From a bacterium (GTDB lineage Bacteria > JAMCPX01), in NCBI GenBank assembly GCA_021787665.1, contig JAJYLN010000011.1:1-64000 (forward strand): a stretch of DNA of 64,000 bases. The letters run 5' to 3'. The notes beneath the pieces are model-generated. The model was not told the DNA's origin and searched no databases. It was given only the letters and a program-made list of their open reading frames with translations. Position numbers and translations under genes: made by a program. Shown here one piece after another: positions 35,336-45,242 of the stretch (the first letter of the stretch is position 1; the number at the start of each line of letters is the position of its first letter).

Positions 35336-37050
35336 AGCAGAAGCCTTTACTGGGAGAGATACTCTTAAGCAACAATGCCGTTACACCCGCGCAGATCGAG
35401 GAGGCCCTCGCGTACCAGAAGGAGAAGGGCGGTAAGATCGGGGAACTGCTCCTGACAAAGTTCAAGTTCATAACGGAGCTCGACCTTATCAAGGCGCTGG
35501 CTACACAGTTCGACCTCGAATACATCGCCAACCTGACGAGCCTGAAGCTCGATATGGAGCTCATCCAGAAGTTTCCCAAGGCCCTCTCGCGGCGGTTCGG
35601 CATCATACCGATAGGCAGGGTGGACGGCTTCGTGAGACTCGGGGTCGTGGATCCCGGCGACATCGAGGCTGTGAACGATGCGGAGATCTTTCTCGGGATA
35701 CCTGCCGCGCCGGTGGTGGTGAGCCAGAAGGATGTCATCAACGCAATCAACATTTATTACGACAGGATACAGGTGAGCACCGAGGACATGGTCGAGGAAC
35801 TCGAGGACACGAACCTGGACCATGTCGCTCAGGAGCTGAGCGAGCCGGAAGACCTGCTCGACGCGACGGACGAGGCCCCGATCATCAGGCTCATCAACTC
35901 CCTGCTGTTCGAAGCCGTCAAGAAGCGCGCGAGCGATATCCACGTGGAGCCGTTCGAGAAAGAGGTGTCCGTGCGGTACCGCATCGACGGCATTCTCTAT
36001 GAGGTCATCAAGCCCCCTAAGCGCTTCCAGTCCAGTATCATATCCAGGGTCAAGGTCATGGCGGGCATGAACATAGCGGAGAAGAGGCTGCCACAGGACG
36101 GAAGGATACGGATCAAGATAGCCGGGAAGGACGTGGACATCAGGACGTCCGTGATACCCACCTCGTTCGGCGAGAGGATCGTCATGAGGCTGCTGGACAG
36201 GTCCAGTGTGCTCATCGGGCTGGGCAACATCGGCCTGAGCGGGGAGAAGCTCAAGCTCATCAACCAGCTCATCAAGAGGAGCAACGGCATCATCCTCGTG
36301 ACCGGCCCGACCGGCAGCGGCAAGACCACGACGCTGTACTCGGTGCTCTCGGTCCTGAACTCGCCGGAGGTCAACATCCTCACCATCGAGGACCCGGTCG
36401 AGTACCAGATCAAGGGCATAGGTCAGATACAGGTCAACTCCAAGATTGACCTGACCTTCGCGAGCGGCCTCAGGTCCATCCTCAGGCAGGATCCGGACAT
36501 CGTGCTCGTCGGAGAGATTCGTGACCGGGAGACCGCGGAGATAGCGGTACAGGCGTCCCTGACCGGGCACCTCGTGTTCTCCACCCTCCACACCAACGAC
36601 GCGGCCGGCGGCATAACGAGGCTGATAGACATGGGCATCGAGCCGTTCCTTGTGTCGTCTTCGGTCGTGGCCCTCGTTGCACAGAGACTCGTCAGGACGA
36701 TATGCCCGGTGTGCAGGACTGCCTACCGTCCCGGCGACGACGAGCTGCTGGAAATAGGTATACCGAGGAACGCGCTTGCTGAGGGCGTCATCTACAAGGG
36801 GAGCGGCTGCGGCAACTGCGTCAATACGGGATACAAGGGCAGGACCGGAATCTACGAGATCCTCGTCATAGACGACGAGATACGGACCATGATCACGAAG
36901 GCCGTTGACTCCTCGATGATAAAGAAGGCTGCCGTGAGCAAGGGCATGTCGACACTGAAGGAGGACGGGATCAAGAAGGTCATCGAGGGGGCGACGACCA
37001 TCCGGGAGGTCCTGAGGGTCACGCAGGAAGAGGTGACCGAGATCGTGTGA
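35332..37050 (+). CDS. gspE: Type II secretion ATPase GspE
   Basis: The protein is 572 aa. It has an MshEN-type N-terminal domain, Walker A GPTGSGKTTT (about residue 324), Asp and His boxes, Walker B-like DPDIVLVGEIRD and a tetracysteine zinc site (CPVC...CGNC). It powers pseudopilus assembly at the cytoplasmic face. Start codon and gspD stop overlap by 4 bases (ATGA). Confidence 0.96.
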   Translation: MKQKPLLGEILLSNNAVTPAQIEEALAYQKEKGGKIGELLLTKFKFITELDLIKALATQFDLEYIANLTSLKLDMELIQKFPKALSRRFGIIPIGRVDGFVRLGVVDPGDIEAVNDAEIFLGIPAAPVVVSQKDVINAINIYYDRIQVSTEDMVEELEDTNLDHVAQELSEPEDLLDATDEAPIIRLINSLLFEAVKKRASDIHVEPFEKEVSVRYRIDGILYEVIKPPKRFQSSIISRVKVMAGMNIAEKRLPQDGRIRIKIAGKDVDIRTSVIPTSFGERIVMRLLDRSSVLIGLGNIGLSGEKLKLINQLIKRSNGIILVTGPTGSGKTTTLYSVLSVLNSPEVNILTIEDPVEYQIKGIGQIQVNSKIDLTFASGLRSILRQDPDIVLVGEIRDRETAEIAVQASLTGHLVFSTLHTNDAAGGITRLIDMGIEPFLVSSSVVALVAQRLVRTICPVCRTAYRPGDDELLEIGIPRNALAEGVIYKGSGCGNCVNTGYKGRTGIYEILVIDDEIRTMITKAVDSSMIKKAAVSKGMSTLKEDGIKKVIEGATTIREVLRVTQEEVTEIV

Positions 37051-37056
37051 TGCGCC

Positions 37057-38280
37057 ATGCCTATATTCGAGTACAAAGGCTTTACGGTAAAAGGACAGCA
37101 GTCCCGGGGTGTCATCGAGGCGGACTCGCAGCACCAGGCGCGTGTCAAGCTCAAGGAGATGGGCATCTACGCGACGGATTTCCGCCAGGAGGTCAAGGAG
37201 GCCGGCTCCGACATAACGAAGGCAAGCATCTCGGATCTGCTCACGAGCATCAAGCAGCAGGACGTCGCCATCGTCACGCGGCAGCTCTCGAGCCTCCTGG
37301 GTGCCGGGCTCACGCTCATTGAGGCGCTCGAAGCCATCACGGAACAGATAGATAAGATAAAACTCAAGAAGATCATCAGCAATGTCAAGACCAAGGTGAA
37401 CGAGGGAAGCTCGTTTGCCGACGCACTGAAGATAGCCCCGCGGGTGTTCCCCGAGTTCTATGTAAACATGGTCGCTGCCGGTGAGTCCAGCGGCGCGCTC
37501 GATATCGTCCTCCAGAGGTTGGCGGACTATATCGAGAGTCAGGTACGGCTGAAGTACAAGATCATAGCGACGATGATTTACCCCGCTATCATGGTGGTGC
37601 TTGCAACGCTCGTCGTCATCGTCCTGATGACCTTCGTGATCCCCAAGGTCACGCAGCTCTTCAAGGACGTCAATCAAACGTTGCCCCTGTTTACCAAGGT
37701 GCTTATTTTCGTTAGCGGCATGATGAGTTCGTACTGGTACCTGTTCATCATTGCGGCGATCGGTGCGTACTACTTTTTCAGATGGTATATAAAGACGGAA
37801 AAGGGCAGGGTCAGGTACGAGGCCTTTTTACTGGGGCTGCCGGTCTTCGGGAGACTCATACGGCTCGTCATCATAGCGAGGTTCAGCCGTACGCTGGCCA
37901 CCCTGTTGAAGAGCGGCGTGCCGGTGGTCAGGGCTATGGACATCGTGAAGACGATAGTCAACAATACCATCATCGGTGCCGCCATCGAGAAGGCGAAGGT
38001 CTCGATCGTGGAGGGGTCTTCGATAGCGGCCCCCCTGAAGTCCAGCGGCGTGTTTCCCCCTATGGTAACGAGGATGATTGCCGTCGGAGAGCAGAGCGGG
38101 GAGCTCGAGACCATGCTCGAGAGGATCGCCTCGACGTACGAGGACAATGTGACGACGGCGATTAGTGCCTTGACGGCGCTCCTCGAGCCGGTGATCATCC
38201 TGATCATGGCAGGCATCGTGCTGTTTATCATCCTGTCCGTGCTATTGCCCATATTCCAGATGAATCAATTGGTGCATTAG
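37057..38280 (+). CDS. gspF: Type II secretion platform protein GspF
   Basis: The protein is 407 aa, a normal length. It has the two duplicated GspF domains (RQLSSLLGAGLTLIEALEA; ARFSRTLATLLKSGVPVVRAMD) and three membrane helices (about 170-195, 220-240, 375-400). It forms the inner-membrane core that transmits ATPase motion. It is 6 bases after gspE. Confidence 0.95.
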   Translation: MPIFEYKGFTVKGQQSRGVIEADSQHQARVKLKEMGIYATDFRQEVKEAGSDITKASISDLLTSIKQQDVAIVTRQLSSLLGAGLTLIEALEAITEQIDKIKLKKIISNVKTKVNEGSSFADALKIAPRVFPEFYVNMVAAGESSGALDIVLQRLADYIESQVRLKYKIIATMIYPAIMVVLATLVVIVLMTFVIPKVTQLFKDVNQTLPLFTKVLIFVSGMMSSYWYLFIIAAIGAYYFFRWYIKTEKGRVRYEAFLLGLPVFGRLIRLVIIARFSRTLATLLKSGVPVVRAMDIVKTIVNNTIIGAAIEKAKVSIVEGSSIAAPLKSSGVFPPMVTRMIAVGEQSGELETMLERIASTYEDNVTTAISALTALLEPVIILIMAGIVLFIILSVLLPIFQMNQLVH

Positions 38281-38370
38281 AGTTCATGGGATAGGTAGCA
38301 TTTAAAGCTCAAAGGGTGTAAGAAGGAAGTTGGAAAGCATGCAGAAAGGCGAGAAGTGAGGAGGTAGCAA

Positions 38371-38814
38371 ATGAACAAACAAAAAGGATTCACCTTGATA
38401 GAGATCATGGTCGTGGTGCTGATCATCGGCTTGCTGGCAACGCTCGTTGCCGTGAACGTGATACCGAGGAAGGAAGAGGCGAACCGGGTAAAAGCAAGGG
38501 CCGACATCAAATCGCTCGAGACGGCGCTGAAGCTCTATTACCTGGACAACCACACCTACCCCACGACCGAGCAGGGCCTGAAAGCACTCGTCGAGCAGCC
38601 GACGACCGGGAACATACCGTGCTGCTGGAAGGAAGGGGGCTACATAGAGGGCGGCAACATACCCAAGGACCCGTGGGGCAACGCCTACGCCTACATCAGT
38701 CCCGCTCCCAACGGTGCAGACTACGTGATTATATCGTACGGCCCTACCGGCAAGCCCGGCGGGACCGGCAAGGACAAGGAAATAACGAGCCTTGACACCG
38801 ACACGAACCCGTAG
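38371..38814 (+). CDS. gspG: Major pseudopilin GspG
   Basis: The protein is 147 aa. It has a prepilin leader with the cleavage motif KGFTLIEIMVVVLIIGLL and the GspG family features: YYLDNHTYPTTEQGL and the calcium-site region PKDPWGNAYAYISP. An adjacent Cys pair (PCCW) is noted. It polymerises into the pseudopilus. A prepilin peptidase gene is not in the window. Confidence 0.97.
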   Translation: MNKQKGFTLIEIMVVVLIIGLLATLVAVNVIPRKEEANRVKARADIKSLETALKLYYLDNHTYPTTEQGLKALVEQPTTGNIPCCWKEGGYIEGGNIPKDPWGNAYAYISPAPNGADYVIISYGPTGKPGGTGKDKEITSLDTDTNP

Positions 38815-38883
38815 AGAAAAGTACTGGTTGCGGCCACAGCTGCTGCTTCCTCTCCGATCGATCAAAGGTTCGACGCATCGTTT

Positions 38884-39420
38884 ATGAAGAAACGAAATTC
38901 TGGAAGGGGGTTTACCCTCATCGAGCTCACGGTGGTACTCTTCATCATCGCCGTAGTCATGGGAATCGTCGTGCCGAGGCTCATGGATCTCACGGGCGTG
39001 GAACTGCGGTCCGAAGTCATGAGGCTGTCCTCAACGATACGGTACGTCTATTCACGGGCGGTTTTCTCGAAGACGGCGTACTTCCGGATCAAGTTCGATC
39101 TCAAGAAGAACGAGTACTGGGTCGAGAAATGCACGCCGTCGCTGGAAACGAACACGTGCGCGTGGAAGTATGATAACAACGTGCTCGGCAAGCCGGAGAA
39201 GCTCGCGAACGGCACGAGGTTCGAAGACATTATCGTGGGTACGGAAACGGTAAGCTCGGACGCAAGGGACGTCGCGATCCAGTTCTATCCCCAGGGGTAT
39301 ATGCCGTACACGATCATCCACATCACGGACGACCGGAAAGACGTCTATTCCCTGGAGGTAAATCCTTTTACCGGGAGGGTCATCATCCATGTCGGGTACT
39401 TCGAGCCGGAAAAAACTTGA
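38884..39420 (+). CDS. gspH: Minor pseudopilin GspH-like
   Basis: The protein is 178 aa, with prepilin leader GRGFTLIELTVVLFIIAVV and then a beta-rich minor pseudopilin domain. The length and order after gspG fit GspH. Its 3' end overlaps the next gene by 32 bases. Confidence 0.82.
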   Translation: MKKRNSGRGFTLIELTVVLFIIAVVMGIVVPRLMDLTGVELRSEVMRLSSTIRYVYSRAVFSKTAYFRIKFDLKKNEYWVEKCTPSLETNTCAWKYDNNVLGKPEKLANGTRFEDIIVGTETVSSDARDVAIQFYPQGYMPYTIIHITDDRKDVYSLEVNPFTGRVIIHVGYFEPEKT

Positions 39421-39829
39421 ACAGGGCTTCTCGCTGCTCGAGCTCCTTGTCGCCGTTGCGATACTCGCGGTGGGGCTGATCTCCATACAGTCGCTCGAGA
39501 ACCAGAACATAGATGCGTCCAACTACATCGATGATCTGGGGATAGGTATGATGCTTGCGGATTACCGGCTCGGGGAGGAACAGATAAAGACGAACTTCGG
39601 CGATTTCACGCCCCCGCTGAAGTCGTTCGGGGCACAGTTCCCGTCCTTCAAGGTACATACGGCGATCGAGAACGGTCTCTCCCTGCCTATCGAGCTGCCG
39701 ATCCAGCTCCCGGGCGTGCTCGTAGTGAACGTGAGCTGGAAGTTCCACAGCACCATAGAGAAGCTCATGGTCGTGGACTACCTGCCCACGTCCGTCGGTT
39801 CCTCTCAGGGAACCCTCACCACGCCGTAG
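39389..39829 (+). CDS. gspI: Minor pseudopilin GspI-like
   Basis: The protein is 146 aa with prepilin motif EQGFSLLELLVAVAILAVG. The rest is a small globular domain with little family character, so GspI is called from order and size. No gspJ, K, L or M follows: the next 252 bases have no gene and then a minus-strand ATPase gene ends. Confidence 0.72.
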   Translation: MSGTSSRKKLEQGFSLLELLVAVAILAVGLISIQSLENQNIDASNYIDDLGIGMMLADYRLGEEQIKTNFGDFTPPLKSFGAQFPSFKVHTAIENGLSLPIELPIQLPGVLVVNVSWKFHSTIEKLMVVDYLPTSVGSSQGTLTTP

Positions 39830-40081
39830 GGGCCCGTCTTCTCACTCGCACCGGCTCCGTCCCTACACGGGGCTCCGATTTTGTGGACCCGGAAGAAGTA
39901 TCTCGTGTCCGGGCAGGGCCAGGTATACGGAAGGCAACCTGAAGCAGTCGCACAGCACCGGTCACCTGTTGCAGAGCAAGCCGTCAACGGATCAGAAGAA
40001 ATGGCGCTGTATCATGATCAAAGACTGACCCCCCTCCGGATCTATGGATGTGCTATGGGCCAAGCCGGCTTATAACAGCGT

Positions 40082-42064
40082 CTACAGTGCTATGAACGCG
40101 TCTGCAAGGGGTTTTATGGAGGCGTCCCTCGTCAGTATCAGTACCTGCGTCTCTTTCGAGAACGACTTTAAGATGGTGTAGACGGCCTGCCTGTTTGCTT
40201 CGTCGAGGGCCGCGAACGGCTCGTCCATGACGACGGGCCAGGGCCATTTCTCCACGGCGAGCCCGAGAACGGACATCGCTAGAGAGAACATGCACTTCTC
40301 CCTCTCAGACCCGGACAGCGCTTCAAGAGAGGATTCCGTACCGTTCGACTGTATCAGGGTGATTCCATGGTCGGACGCGGAAACCTCCTGAATGACGCCC
40401 TTTGTCAATGAGGTAAGGTAGCCGGCTGCCTTTGTTATGGCGAGCGAGACGACGCGGTCCTTGCTGTCGCCGGTCAGATCCGAGATAACGGAGAGGTTCT
40501 GTATGAATACAGGCACCGGCACCGTACTGGAATCTGCCGGGCCCTGTCGTGCCTCCACCTGAGGTCGGGCGACAGGCGCTGCTTCCTGCCACGAGGGGTC
40601 ACGGTCTTTCTTGTCCAGCCGCCTCTTCAGCGACTCTATCTCCTGTGTTAGCGAGTACGGGTCCATACCCGAGCCGGACAGCGCCCTAAGCTGCTCCTGA
40701 ACGCCTTCTATGTCCGCTTTCGTCTGCTCCGCTTGTTTCTTCAGGGAATCGACGTCGGTTCCGGCAAGGAGGTCCCTGTACTTTTTTCGCACGAACTCGA
40801 GTCTGGCGAACTCGTCCTTGTACCTCTTCAGACCCTCTTTCAACGCGGAGGGCGACTCCAGGCCCATGGATGCCGTGATGCTCGTTATCACGGACCCCTC
40901 TATCTCGTACTTCTTTCTCTGCTCCTTTATCTGCTTTTCCAGGGACTCCACCGCCGACCGAGTCTTTTTGATCTCGGACCTCTTGCCAGCGTCTTTCCAG
41001 AGTGCGTACCCCATGATGCCGAGCCCCGCGAAGATCCCGGCCGAGAAGTAGACACCCCACTGGCCGAGCAGCAGCGTGATTGCAACAGGGGCCACGATGA
41101 AGAGCAGGGAGACTGCGCCGCCGGCGATGAACACGGTGTCCTTGTAGAAGGGAGGCACCGCGGTCATGGCGCCGGTGTAATTCGCCTTTTGCCGCTCTAT
41201 GCTCTCTATCTCCTTCCTCATCTTCGCCTCGAACTGGACATACTCGTCCACCTTCTTTTCTATGTCCTCCGGCAGCTCGGCGAACTTGCTCAGGTCCTTC
41301 GCCTCTTTCTCCGCCTTCTCTACATCGAGGGCGCACGAGCTTATCGCCTTGAGCTTGCCCTGGATGTCGGTGAGCACCGACTCGAGCTGGTCGAGCCTGT
41401 CCTGCTGGGCCGCAGCGTCCGAGGACGCTTTCAGTTCGTCGTTGAGCTTCGCTATCCGGGACCGGATCTCGTCCTCGTTCATTCCGTCGCCGGGCGCATC
41501 GACACCGGCGGCCAGCGAAGTCGGTTCCATGCCATCGATCGGCCCGGCGCCTTGGCCGAAATAGTCCTCCGTGCCGCTATCCCGTGTGACCGGAACCTGA
41601 TTCTCTCCCTTGTGTCCGTGCTCCCGGACGAACGGATTGAGGAGCGCGTAGGTGTCCACCCGGTACAACGATCTGTACTGCTCCAGCGGCTTGAAGAGAA
41701 GGTCGCGCACGATGAAGTCTCTTATCTCGGCAGGGTCCTTCGAGATCGTGTCGAACTTACTGCCTTCCTGATTATACTTCGATAGCAGGACCGCATCGGA
41801 AACGACGTCCATGAGCAGCCTGAAGGTGTACGGGCCCTCCTTGAACGTCACCCCGAGCCTGCTGTCTTTCGAGGAGGGGCTCTTCAGGCCGGCCCCCTGC
41901 TCCTTGTCCTGCGCGAGGGAGAAGAGGAAAAAAAGGGCGTCCGAAACGGTCGTCTTGCCTTTCTCGTTCACGCCATAGAAAACATTCAGTCCGTTGTGGA
42001 GTTGAAACTTTACAGGGTCTTTGAACCTCCGAATACCCTGCAGGATCAATTCACTTATGATCAT
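40082..42064 (-). CDS. YhaN-like AAA ATPase with coiled coils and two membrane helices
   Basis: The protein is 660 aa with split ATPase halves. Walker A is GVNEKGKTT (31-39). The C-terminus has an ABC-type signature ([14 protein letters not shown]) and Walker [16 protein letters not shown]. Between them lie coiled-coil segments (about 205-295 and 360-500) and two hydrophobic helices ([42 protein letters not shown]). This RecN/SMC-like arrangement with membrane helices is that of YhaN-type ATPases. Its ATG overlaps the rplS stop (42061-42064), so it is coupled to the ribosomal operon. A partner nuclease (YhaM/SbcD-like) is not seen. Confidence 0.85.
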   Translation of the reverse strand: MIISELILQGIRRFKDPVKFQLHNGLNVFYGVNEKGKTTVSDALFFLFSLAQDKEQGAGLKSPSSKDSRLGVTFKEGPYTFRLLMDVVSDAVLLSKYNQEGSKFDTISKDPAEIRDFIVRDLLFKPLEQYRSLYRVDTYALLNPFVREHGHKGENQVPVTRDSGTEDYFGQGAGPIDGMEPTSLAAGVDAPGDGMNEDEIRSRIAKLNDELKASSDAAAQQDRLDQLESVLTDIQGKLKAISSCALDVEKAEKEAKDLSKFAELPEDIEKKVDEYVQFEAKMRKEIESIERQKANYTGAMTAVPPFYKDTVFIAGGAVSLLFIVAPVAITLLLGQWGVYFSAGIFAGLGIMGYALWKDAGKRSEIKKTRSAVESLEKQIKEQRKKYEIEGSVITSITASMGLESPSALKEGLKRYKDEFARLEFVRKKYRDLLAGTDVDSLKKQAEQTKADIEGVQEQLRALSGSGMDPYSLTQEIESLKRRLDKKDRDPSWQEAAPVARPQVEARQGPADSSTVPVPVFIQNLSVISDLTGDSKDRVVSLAITKAAGYLTSLTKGVIQEVSASDHGITLIQSNGTESSLEALSGSEREKCMFSLAMSVLGLAVEKWPWPVVMDEPFAALDEANRQAVYTILKSFSKETQVLILTRDASIKPLADAFIAL

Positions 42065-42477
42065 GCCTGCGGCTTGCTCTCGTCCTGCGGCGCCGGCGCT
42101 GGCTCAGTTCCCGGTACTATGTCCTTCGTCTCCTTGGCCCTCTTCAGCCGGCTCGATTTGGTGCTGAGTCCTCTCAGATAGTACAGCTTCGCTCTCTTGA
42201 CCTTGGTCTTCTGCGTCACCTCTATCTTTTCTATCGCTGGGGAATACAGCGGGAATATCCTCTCAACACCGACGCCGTACGATACCTTCCGCACGGTAAA
42301 GTTCGTATTGATGCCCCCGCCGCTGATGCCGGTCACGACACCCTCGAACTGCTGGATCCTGTTCTTATCTCCTTCTTTGTACTTGGTATACACCTTCACC
42401 GTATCTCCCGGCCTGAAGTCGATCTGCTTCTTCCCGGTGCCCATAAGCTCCTTTTCCAAAAAGGTCAGACTATCCAT
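42061..42477 (-). CDS. rplS: 50S ribosomal protein L19
   Basis: From ATG 42477 the protein is 138 aa. The L19 core is [27 protein letters not shown] and [18 protein letters not shown], ending [11 protein letters not shown]. An extra C-terminal tail of about 25 residues is rich in Pro and Glu. It directly follows trmD, overlapping by 8 bases. Confidence 0.97.
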   Translation of the reverse strand: MDSLTFLEKELMGTGKKQIDFRPGDTVKVYTKYKEGDKNRIQQFEGVVTGISGGGINTNFTVRKVSYGVGVERIFPLYSPAIEKIEVTQKTKVKRAKLYYLRGLSTKSSRLKRAKETKDIVPGTEPAPAPQDESKPQA

Positions 42478-43213
42478 TTTTTCCTCCTGATTTTTTATCG
42501 CTGCGCGCCGGCACATCCCCGGTGTACGTTCCCGAAGATGCAAGGAGGTCAGGCCTCTTCTGCGAGGTCAGCTCCCATGCTTGTCTGCTGCGCCATTCCT
42601 GTATGTCTTTATGATTGCCCGACAGCAGTACCTCCGGCACCGCGTGGCCCTCGAAATCTCTTGGTTTCGTGTACTGGGGGTACTCCAGCAGGCCGTTCTC
42701 GTACGACTCATCGATGACCGATTGGCTGTTGCCCACAAAGCCGGGAGCCAGCCTTGCCACGGTCTCGATGAAGACCAGCGCAGCGGGTTCACCGCCGGAA
42801 AGGACATAATCGCCGATCGAGATCTCCTCGTCCGCATAAAACCGGGTGACCCTTTCGTCGATGCCCTCGTACCTGCCGCACACGAGTATGAATTTCCTGT
42901 ACGCCGCGCAGGCCTTTGCGGCCTTCTGGTCGAACTTTCTGCCTCTCGGCGAAAAGACGATGACCCGGTAATCGTCCTCGCCGGACTTTGCGTGCCGAAT
43001 CGCGGAAACAATGGGCCCGGGCTTCATCACCATGCCCGGCCCGCCGCCGTACGGCGTATCGTCGACCGTCTTATGTTTGTCGTCGGTAAAATCTCTTATG
43101 TCCATAACATCTATCGTCAGATCACTCCTGTCTATGGCATCCTTTATGAGTCCATCCATAAAAGGGGATACGAAATATTTGGGAAAGATACTCAGGATCT
43201 TGAATGAAAGCAT
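42470..43213 (-). CDS. trmD: tRNA (guanine37-N1)-methyltransferase
   Basis: From ATG 43213 the protein is 247 aa. It methylates G37 of tRNAs with a G at 36, guarding reading frame. SPOUT knot features are [30 protein letters not shown] and the substrate loop [17 protein letters not shown]-terminal tail is rich in Gly, Lys and Ser. Confidence 0.98.
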   Translation of the reverse strand: MLSFKILSIFPKYFVSPFMDGLIKDAIDRSDLTIDVMDIRDFTDDKHKTVDDTPYGGGPGMVMKPGPIVSAIRHAKSGEDDYRVIVFSPRGRKFDQKAAKACAAYRKFILVCGRYEGIDERVTRFYADEEISIGDYVLSGGEPAALVFIETVARLAPGFVGNSQSVIDESYENGLLEYPQYTKPRDFEGHAVPEVLLSGNHKDIQEWRSRQAWELTSQKRPDLLASSGTYTGDVPARSDKKSGGKNG

Positions 43214-43244
43214 AGCGTGCCGCTGCGATCGACCGTGTCCGCGA

Positions 43245-43490
43245 TTATACGATCTTCTTTGCCTCCAGTTCCAGTAAAGACCTGACCTTCGGAGAGAGCT
43301 GTGCACCCTTGCTTATCCACGCCTTTACCTTTTCAGCATCGAGTCGTATCGTATAGGGCTTTGTCGCCGGGCTGAAATTACCGAGGACCTCGAGTACCCT
43401 GCCTCCGGCCGTATACCGTGAATCTTCCACGACTATCCTATACTGCTGGACGTGCTTCCTGCCAATTTTTTTGAGCCGTATTGCTACCAT
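43245..43490 (-). CDS. rpsP: 30S ribosomal protein S16
   Basis: The protein is 81 aa. It has the classic S16 start MVAIRLKKIGRKHVQQYRIVVEDSR and is a normal length. It lies 14 bases after ffh; trmD follows after 31 bases, leaving no room for rimM, which is normally between them. Confidence 0.98.
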   Translation of the reverse strand: MVAIRLKKIGRKHVQQYRIVVEDSRYTAGGRVLEVLGNFSPATKPYTIRLDAEKVKAWISKGAQLSPKVRSLLELEAKKIV

Positions 43491-43504
43491 CGTTACCTCC
43501 GTAC

Positions 43505-44821
43505 TTAGTGTCTGTAGTGCTGTAAGCCTTTTATACCAGTTTTTTTGATAATGTCCATCATCCTCTGAGTTTCGTAGAAACGCTTCATGAGCCTGTTGAC
43601 ATCCTCAACCCTCGTGCCGCTTCCCTTCGCTATCCTCTGCTTTCTTCTGCCGTTCAGGACGTCCGGGTTGTCCCGCTCCCTGCTGGTCATCGAATTTATG
43701 ATGGCCTCAAACTTTTTGAGGTCGTTCCCGACTTCCTCGGACCCGGCTATACCCTTGAGTCTCGAAGCCCCCGGTAGCATACCGACCAGGGATTCGAGCG
43801 GGCCGAGCCTCTTTATCATCCGCAACTGCTTGATGAAGTCCTGAAAGGTGAGTCTGCCCTTTCCGCGCTGGTTCACCTGCTCCAGGTCTGCGCCGGTAAC
43901 GGCCTCGGAAACCTTCTCCACGAAACCGGCCATATCCCCGCTGCCGATGACCCTTGCTATGAGCCTCTCCGGATCGAACGGCTCAAGAGCGGTGATCGCC
44001 TCCCCGGTACCCACGAAGAATACCGGCCTGTTCATCGTCTTTCTGAACGATAGGATCGCCCCGCCCCGGGAATCACCCTCGAACTTCGTGAATACCGCGC
44101 CGTCGTACCCTACCCCGGCCATAAAGCTCTCCGACATTTTCAGCACGTCGTGTCCCATCATCGAGTCTATCACCAGGATGATCGTGGAGGGCCTGAGCAT
44201 CTCCTTCACCTGCCTGAGCTCGCCCATGAGCGTCTCGTCTCCGTGGATCCTGCCCGCGGTATCGACGATGATGAAGTCGCAGCCACGGCGCGCCGAGGAG
44301 AGCCTCAGATCCTTCAGTCCCTCGAAGCCCCGGCCGGCGATTTCCTCGTCTACCGAAAAGCCGTTCGCCTTCGCAAGTACCGCGAGCTGCTCTTGTGCCG
44401 CCGGCCTTGCGAAGTCGAGGGACACCAGGTAGGGCTTCAGTCCCCGCTTTTCCTTCAGGTGCCTGGCGAGCTTCACTGCAGTCGTGGTCTTGCCGGTGCC
44501 CTGCAGGCCCACGAGCATGACGACGTCCCCGGTGGCGTCTACTCTTACAGACGCGGCCGGTCCCATGATCTGTATCAACTCCGTCTTGAGTATACCGAGC
44601 AGGTACCGCGATGGATCGATGCTTTTCGAGAGGCCCTCGCCCCGTGCCTTCTGTCTGACATTATCGATGAGCTCCTTTGCCACCCGGTAATGGACGTCGG
44701 CCTCGAGCATTACGATCCGTATCTCCTTGAGCACGGCATCGATATCGCTCTCCGACAGTACACCCCTGCCGGACAGCTTATCAAAGAGTCTTGTAATCTT
44801 TTCCTGAATGAACTCTAACAT
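43505..44821 (-). CDS. ffh: Signal recognition particle protein
   Basis: The protein is 438 aa. It has an N-domain, G-domain with G1 GLQGTGKTTTAVKLA (about residue 104), the DTAGR motif, G4-type motif TKFEGDSRGG, and a Met-rich M-domain. It binds signal sequences and 4.5S RNA and delivers ribosomes to FtsY. It is first in the ffh-rpsP-trmD-rplS run. Confidence 0.98.
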   Translation of the reverse strand: MLEFIQEKITRLFDKLSGRGVLSESDIDAVLKEIRIVMLEADVHYRVAKELIDNVRQKARGEGLSKSIDPSRYLLGILKTELIQIMGPAASVRVDATGDVVMLVGLQGTGKTTTAVKLARHLKEKRGLKPYLVSLDFARPAAQEQLAVLAKANGFSVDEEIAGRGFEGLKDLRLSSARRGCDFIIVDTAGRIHGDETLMGELRQVKEMLRPSTIILVIDSMMGHDVLKMSESFMAGVGYDGAVFTKFEGDSRGGAILSFRKTMNRPVFFVGTGEAITALEPFDPERLIARVIGSGDMAGFVEKVSEAVTGADLEQVNQRGKGRLTFQDFIKQLRMIKRLGPLESLVGMLPGASRLKGIAGSEEVGNDLKKFEAIINSMTSRERDNPDVLNGRRKQRIAKGSGTRVEDVNRLMKRFYETQRMMDIIKKTGIKGLQHYRH

Positions 44822-44938
44822 CGGGTTTCCGCTTCATGGAAATGTCAGTGTTATTTGAGAAAAGACAGAATGTCAAGGAATGGCGAGCCGCGGCCGGGTC
44901 CCGGCAAGTCATCGCATCGAGAGAAGAAGGGGATAGTG

Positions 44939-45055
44939 TCAAATGAGGGTTTTCGTCAGTACCTTGTCCTGTTCGGACAGGGCGGATTCTACGGACGGAT
45001 GGTTGTGGGCAATGATGATGCCGACCGCATTCGCGCGGAGTGCCGCTCGTATCGG
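44939..45055 (-). pseudogene. radC: radC/JAMM-domain fragment
   Basis: This short minus-strand open frame encodes the RadC catalytic core: ALRANAVGIIIAHNHPSVES then ALSEQDKVLTKTL. The JAMM-type H-x-H-P...S-x-x-D pattern is visible (HNHPS and SEQD). Stops close it upstream (45056-45058) and downstream (44939-44941), and RadC is normally over 200 aa, so it is a remnant. It lies just before the broken TPR gene in a 421-base gap that otherwise holds no gene. Confidence 0.75.
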
Positions 45056-45242
45056 TTACTTCAATCTACGTTACGGACAGCTTTGGGACAGGGGATTTGT
45101 TGGTAGATTTCGTTGACAAACAGCGGAATATGGCATGTAATGGGATAGACCGGGCAGAGTATTTTGAGACAGGTCGTACTTGGCGTGGCATGCAGGGTTC
45201 CGGGTATTGTTTCTACTGAAAGCATTTTTGAGGGAGGGGAAC

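Noticed and set aside
35365..37677. 770-codon minus-strand frame across gspE and gspF
   Set aside because: It is an antisense shadow of two conserved secretion genes; composition is biased by the opposite strand.
39830..40081. Possible missing gspJ/K fragment after gspI
   Set aside because: No frame shows a prepilin leader (G-F-x-x-x-E) or hydrophobic start; the 252 bases look non-coding.
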